Source of the DNA: Oscillospiraceae bacterium
GTDB lineage: Bacteria > Bacillota > Clostridia > Oscillospirales > UBA929
Assembly (NCBI GenBank): GCA_031258665.1
Contig: JAIRML010000053.1
Coordinates: forward strand, 1-6,043
Direction: 5' to 3'
Length of the DNA stretch: 6,043 bases
The notes beneath the pieces were generated by a model. The model was not told the origin of the DNA. It did no database searches and saw only the letters and a list, made by a program, of their open reading frames with translations. Both the position numbers and the translations under genes were made by a program. Every line of letters begins with the position of its first letter. Position 1 is the stretch's first letter. Positions 1 through 3,240 of the stretch are shown in pieces.

Positions 1-187
1 CGTGGCGCTGGTGGGCCCGCGCCAGACCGAGGCCGTCGCGCGCGGCCTGCGGGCGGCCGGGTTTGCCCCGGAGCGGCTCTGCGTCGCGCCGGACCTCGCC
101 GCCGCGCTGGCGGCCGTGCGGGCGTTCCCCGCCGGCGGCCGGATGAAGTATGTGCTGCTGGAAAACGATCTGCCGGACCAATATTGA
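1..187 (+). CDS. Mur ligase family protein (MurF-like), C-terminal fragment
   Basis: Only the last 61 codons are inside the window; the frame is open to the left edge (first full codon at base 2) and stops at TGA 185-187. The visible part has the alternating helix-strand pattern expected of the C-terminal domain of a Mur ligase: VALVGPRQTEAVARGLRAAG, then DLAAALAAVRAF, then the tail KYVLLENDLPDQY. From memory, a tail of the form LLENDLPD-N/Q-Y is typical of a Firmicutes Mur-ligase subgroup annotated as MurF or 'Mur ligase family'. Such enzymes use ATP to add amino acids to UDP-MurNAc precursors in the cytoplasm. A D-Ala-D-Ala ligase begins 44 bases downstream on the same strand, which fits a peptidoglycan-precursor operon, because MurF consumes the dipeptide that Ddl makes. 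The ATP-binding and central domains are outside the window, so the exact ligase type (MurF, MurT-like or other) cannot be fixed. The GTG at base 2 is not a start. Confidence 0.65.
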   Translation, partial: VALVGPRQTEAVARGLRAAGFAPERLCVAPDLAAALAAVRAFPAGGRMKYVLLENDLPDQY

Positions 188-219
188 CAACGGACAACGC
201 GAGGGCGCCCAAATGAGCG

Positions 220-225
220 AGGAGG
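220..225 (+). promoter_or_regulatory. Ribosome binding site of the D-Ala-D-Ala ligase gene
   Basis: AGGAGG, within the longer purine run GAGGAGGGG (219-227), lies 6 bases before the GTG at 232-234. It is a near-perfect Shine-Dalgarno sequence and decides for this GTG start. The protein start it gives, VKIQVGVFFGGRSVEHE, matches the usual N-terminus of Ddl enzymes. Confidence 0.85.
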
Positions 226-231
226 GGTTGT

Positions 232-1413
232 GTGAAGATCCAGGTGGGGGTTTTTTTCGGAGGTCGGAGTGTGGAGCACGAGGTGTCCATCATCTCGGCC
301 ATGCAGGCCTGCGCGGCGTTGGATCGGGAAAAGTATACACCCGTGCCGGTGTACATCACAAAGCGGGGCCTGTTTTACACAGGTCCCGCTTACGGGGACA
401 TCGCCGCCTACCGCGACATCCCGGCGCTGCTCGCGGCCGGGGCCCGCGTGACGCTCTCGCCGGACGGCGAGGGGCGGGCGGTGCTGTCGCGCTGGCCCGC
501 CCCTCGGCTGGGCAGCCACAAGGTCGCCGTGCTCGACGCGGCGCTGCCGGTCGCGCATGGCACGAACGCGGAGGACGGCACGCTGCAGGGGTACCTTGAG
601 ATGCTGGGTCTCCCGTATGCCGGGCCGGATGTGCTCGCGTCGGCGGTGTGCATGGACAAGGCCATATCCAAGTCGCTGCTGGCGGCGGCCGGGGTCCCGG
701 TGCTGCCGGGCTGCGCCTGGACCGACGCCGCCTGGGGGGCGCGGCCCGACGCGCTGATGGACGAACTCGCGCTGCGTTTTGGGTTCCCCCTTGTGGTAAA
801 GCCGATCAACCTGGGTTCCAGCGTGGGCGTCACCAAGGTGTTCGGCCGCGACGCGCTGCGCGACGCCGCCGACCTGGCGTTTCGGTTTGCGCCAAAGGTG
901 CTGATCGAGCCGGCGGTGGTCCGGTTGCGCGAGATCAACTGTGCCGTGCTGGGCGACGCCGGGGAGGCGCGCGCGTCGGCGTGCGAGGAGCCGCGCGGCG
1001 CGGGGGAGATCTTGAGCTACGGGGACAAATATCTCTCCGGAGGCGAGGGCGACAAGGGCATGAGCGCCGCCCCGCGGCAGGTGCCCGCCGACCTGGCGCC
1101 CGCGCTGCGGGACCATATCCGGGCGCTTGCGGTGCACACCTTCCAGACGCTGGGCTGCCAAGGCGTGGCCCGTGTGGACTTTTTGCTCGACTGCGACAAA
1201 AACCAGGTGTATGTGAACGAGATCAACACGATCCCCGGGTCTCTGTCGTTCTACCTATGGGAGTCGGTCGGGCTCTCCTTTGGCGCGCTGCTCGATGAGA
1301 TGCTCTCCCTGGCCTTCAAGCGCCACCGGCAGCGCGCGGCGCTCTCGTTCACCTACGAGAGCAACATTCTCTCCGGCGCCGGGTTGGGTGCGAAGGGGGG
1401 CGCCAAGCGGTGA
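232..1413 (+). CDS. ddl: D-alanine--D-alanine ligase
   Basis: Cytoplasmic ATP-grasp enzyme that joins two D-alanines to give the dipeptide used by MurF in peptidoglycan precursors. The 393-residue product carries the family landmarks in order: GGRSVEHEVS (10-19) with E15, the counterpart of E. coli DdlB Glu15; HGTNAEDGTLQG (109-120); MDK (141-143); KPINLGSSVGV (190-200) with the substrate-binding serines of GSSVG; the omega-loop pair K266-Y267 (counterpart of DdlB Lys215-Tyr216); and the metal-binding residues D316 in RVDF and E330/N332 in NEINTIPGS. The Lys-Tyr pair is the form seen in D-Ala-D-Ala synthesising enzymes. D-Ala-D-Lac ligases have Phe or a different omega loop, so a VanA-like role is unlikely. 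The start is GTG with a strong ribosome binding site 6 bases upstream. The protein is slightly longer than many Ddl proteins because of a C-terminal tail after ESNILSG (376-382), rich in Gly, Ala and Lys. It follows a Mur-ligase-like gene by 44 bases, and its TGA overlaps the next gene's GTG by 4 bases. No catalytic residue is missing. Confidence 0.96.
   Translation: MKIQVGVFFGGRSVEHEVSIISAMQACAALDREKYTPVPVYITKRGLFYTGPAYGDIAAYRDIPALLAAGARVTLSPDGEGRAVLSRWPAPRLGSHKVAVLDAALPVAHGTNAEDGTLQGYLEMLGLPYAGPDVLASAVCMDKAISKSLLAAAGVPVLPGCAWTDAAWGARPDALMDELALRFGFPLVVKPINLGSSVGVTKVFGRDALRDAADLAFRFAPKVLIEPAVVRLREINCAVLGDAGEARASACEEPRGAGEILSYGDKYLSGGEGDKGMSAAPRQVPADLAPALRDHIRALAVHTFQTLGCQGVARVDFLLDCDKNQVYVNEINTIPGSLSFYLWESVGLSFGALLDEMLSLAFKRHRQRAALSFTYESNILSGAGLGAKGGAKR
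1393..1413 (+). promoter_or_regulatory. Ribosome binding site and 4-base stop/start overlap (GTGA) between ddl and the M3 peptidase gene
   Basis: AAGGGGGG (1393-1400) sits 9 bases before GTG 1410-1412. The GTG shares bases with the ddl stop TGA 1411-1413. This geometry is typical of translational re-initiation within an operon and supports the GTG over the in-frame ATG at 1425. Confidence 0.75.
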
Positions 1414-3107
1414 AATTCTCAGAGATGGTCTACCGGCGGGTGACGCCCGAGGAGACGGCGCCGCAGATGGAATCGCTCACGCGGCGCATCCGCGGGGCCG
1501 GCGCGCCGGACCAGGCGCTCACGGCCTTTTATGAGTATGAGGCGCTCGCGGCCCGGGTGGAGACCATGATGTCGCTGGCGCAGGTGCGCTTCACGCTGAA
1601 CACGGAGGATCCGTTTTACGCCGCCGAAAACGACCACTACGACGAGGTCGCGCCCCATTTCGCCGCGCTGACGCAGGCGCTCTACCGGGCGCTGTTCGAT
1701 TCGCCCCACCGGGCCGCGCTGGAGGCCGCGCTGGGGGCGCTGCTGTTTACAAACATCGGCATCGAGCTGAGGACCTTTGCGCCGGTGGTGGCGCCGGATC
1801 TGCAGGAGGAGAATCGGCTCGTCACGGCCTATGTGAAACTGCTCTCCTCCGCGCAGATCGAGTTCGACGGCCGCACCCACACGCTGTCGCAGCTCGCGCC
1901 CTACGAGCAGTCGCCGGACCGGCGTGTGCGGCGCGGCGCCTGCGAGGCCAAGGCCGCGTTTTTCGAAACCCACGCGCGGGCGTTCGACACGATCTTCGAC
2001 GACCTCGTGCGGGTGCGCACGAAGATCGCCCGGACCCTGGGGTTTGCGAACTTCACCGGACTCGGCTACTGCCGCATGGGGCGCAACTGCTACACCGAGG
2101 CGGATGTGGGCGCGTTCCGGCGCCACATCGAGGCGCACATCGTCCCGCTTGCGGGCCGGATCAAGGCCGGGCAGGCCGCGCGGATCGGCCTGGAGACGCT
2201 CACGCTCTACGACGATCCGCTGGTCTTCCCGCGCGGAAACGCCGTCCCGACCGGGTCGGCGGAGGAGATCTTCGCACACGGACGGCGCATGTACCGCGCG
2301 CTGTCGCCCGAGACGGCGGAGTTCATCGACTTCATGCTGGAAAACGAGCTGTTCGATGTGCTCTCGCGAAAGGGGAAGGCCGGCGGCGGGTATTGCACGT
2401 CCTTCCCCGAGACGGGCGCGCCGTTTATCTTCGCGAATTTCAACGGCACCGCCCACGACATCGACGTGCTGACGCACGAGGCCGGCCACGCGCTGGCCGC
2501 CTATCTGGCGCGGGACAGGCGGATTCTGGAGCAGCGCGCGCCGACGATGGAGGCCTGCGAGGTCCACTCCATGTCCATGGAATTCTTCACCTGGCCGTGG
2601 ATGGAGGGGTTCTTCGGCCCGCAGGCGGACAAGTACCGCTACGGCCACCTGGCCGGGGCGCTCACGTTCCTGCCCTACGGCGCGATGGTGGATGAGTTTC
2701 AGCACATCGTGTATGGGCAGCCGTTGCTGACGCCGGAGGAGCGGCGGCAGATCTGGCTCTCGCTGGAAGCGCGCTACCGGCCCTACCTCGACATGGCCGA
2801 CATGCCGTTTTACCGCGAGGGCGGCCGCTGGCAGACACAGGCCCACATCTATGAGGCGCCGTTTTATTACATCGACTACTGCCTGGCGCAGGCGGTGGCG
2901 CTGGCCTTTTGGGTCGAGCGGCAAACGGACCCGGCCGCCGCGTGGGCGCGCTACCTCGCGCTGGTCAAACAGGCGGGGACACGCACCTTCCGCGAGCTGG
3001 TCTCGGGCGCCGGCCTGCCTCTCCCGTTCGACGAGACCGCCCTCGCCTCGGTGGCCGAATCGGCCGCCGCCTGGCTCGCGGCCGCCGACCCCGCAAAGCT
3101 GGAATAG
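1410..3107 (+). CDS. M3 family oligoendopeptidase (zinc metallopeptidase)
   Basis: Zinc-dependent endopeptidase of the thimet oligopeptidase/PepF clan that cuts short peptides, normally in the cytoplasm; no signal peptide or membrane segment is visible. The 565-residue product has the zinc motif HEAGH (356-360; zinc ligands H356 and H360, catalytic E357) and the third ligand E384 in EVHSMSME (384-391), which lines up with EAPSQMLE of thimet oligopeptidase. The conserved substrate/transition-state segment HIYEAPFYYIDY (479-490) supplies the expected His and Tyr residues. Length and sequence style fit the M3 subgroup that is related to but distinct from PepF (about 560 residues). The GTG start at 1410 gives KFSEMVYRR, the customary N-terminus of this group, and is preceded by a G-rich ribosome binding site (AAGGGGGG, 1393-1400). 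It overlaps the ddl stop by 4 bases, so translation is probably coupled to ddl. The substrate is unknown; general peptide catabolism or recycling of cell-wall or other peptides are both possible. The gene is intact. Confidence 0.93.
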   Translation: MKFSEMVYRRVTPEETAPQMESLTRRIRGAGAPDQALTAFYEYEALAARVETMMSLAQVRFTLNTEDPFYAAENDHYDEVAPHFAALTQALYRALFDSPHRAALEAALGALLFTNIGIELRTFAPVVAPDLQEENRLVTAYVKLLSSAQIEFDGRTHTLSQLAPYEQSPDRRVRRGACEAKAAFFETHARAFDTIFDDLVRVRTKIARTLGFANFTGLGYCRMGRNCYTEADVGAFRRHIEAHIVPLAGRIKAGQAARIGLETLTLYDDPLVFPRGNAVPTGSAEEIFAHGRRMYRALSPETAEFIDFMLENELFDVLSRKGKAGGGYCTSFPETGAPFIFANFNGTAHDIDVLTHEAGHALAAYLARDRRILEQRAPTMEACEVHSMSMEFFTWPWMEGFFGPQADKYRYGHLAGALTFLPYGAMVDEFQHIVYGQPLLTPEERRQIWLSLEARYRPYLDMADMPFYREGGRWQTQAHIYEAPFYYIDYCLAQAVALAFWVERQTDPAAAWARYLALVKQAGTRTFRELVSGAGLPLPFDETALASVAESAAAWLAAADPAKLE

Positions 3108-3135
3108 ACGCCTGCCCCCAGGGCGAACCGACCAT

Positions 3136-3172
3136 CCGGGGCCGCCCTCCCGCTGCGGGAGGGCGGCCCCGG
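3136..3172. terminator. Long G+C hairpin between convergent genes, probable bidirectional terminator
   Basis: The arm GGGGCCGCCCTCCCG (3138-3152) is the exact reverse complement of CGGGAGGGCGGCCCC (3156-3170), with a 3-base loop CTG. C3136-C3137 can add two more pairs with G3171-G3172, giving 17 pairs. It begins about 30 bases after the M3 peptidase stop (+ strand) and lies about 70 bases past the stop of the amidase-SLH gene (- strand), where a terminator shared by both would be expected. Neither flank has a clear T run, so it is not a textbook intrinsic terminator. It may act as a T-less hairpin terminator or protect the 3' ends of both messages. Confidence 0.6.
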
Positions 3173-3185
3173 GCGCGTGACGCGC
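3173..3185. repeat. Small inverted repeat directly after the long hairpin
   Basis: GCGCG (3173-3177) and CGCGC (3181-3185) form a 5-bp stem with a 3-base loop TGA, immediately adjacent to the end of the long hairpin. It could extend the structured 3' region. A stem this short arises easily by chance in G+C-rich DNA. Confidence 0.3.
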
Positions 3186-3240
3186 ACAGTTCGGCTTGAG
3201 AAAGGAGAGAGGAGGGTGGGTAAGCAAGACAAGGGGGAGA

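Noticed and set aside
184..189. TTGACA, a perfect -35-like hexamer over the stop of the Mur-ligase gene
   Set aside because: No -10-like TATAAT hexamer occurs at 16-19 bases downstream (the region is GCCC-rich), and it lies within a tight operon, so it is probably a coincidence.
150..599. A + strand open frame overlapping the end of the Mur-ligase gene and the start of ddl
   Set aside because: The product is Arg/Gly-rich with no family features and lies in another frame of ddl, whose motifs are clear. Its inner ATG at 213 is mentioned only in connection with the homopolymer tract.
408..938. A 176-codon open frame on the - strand inside ddl
   Set aside because: Ser/Arg/Ala-rich shadow of ddl with no domain and no ribosome binding site tied to its start.
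232..1413. Possibility that the ligase is a vancomycin-resistance (VanA/VanG-type) D-Ala-D-Lac or D-Ala-D-Ser ligase
   Set aside because: The omega loop keeps Lys-Tyr, the neighbour is a Mur ligase, and no VanH, VanX, VanT or VanRS-like gene is present in the window.
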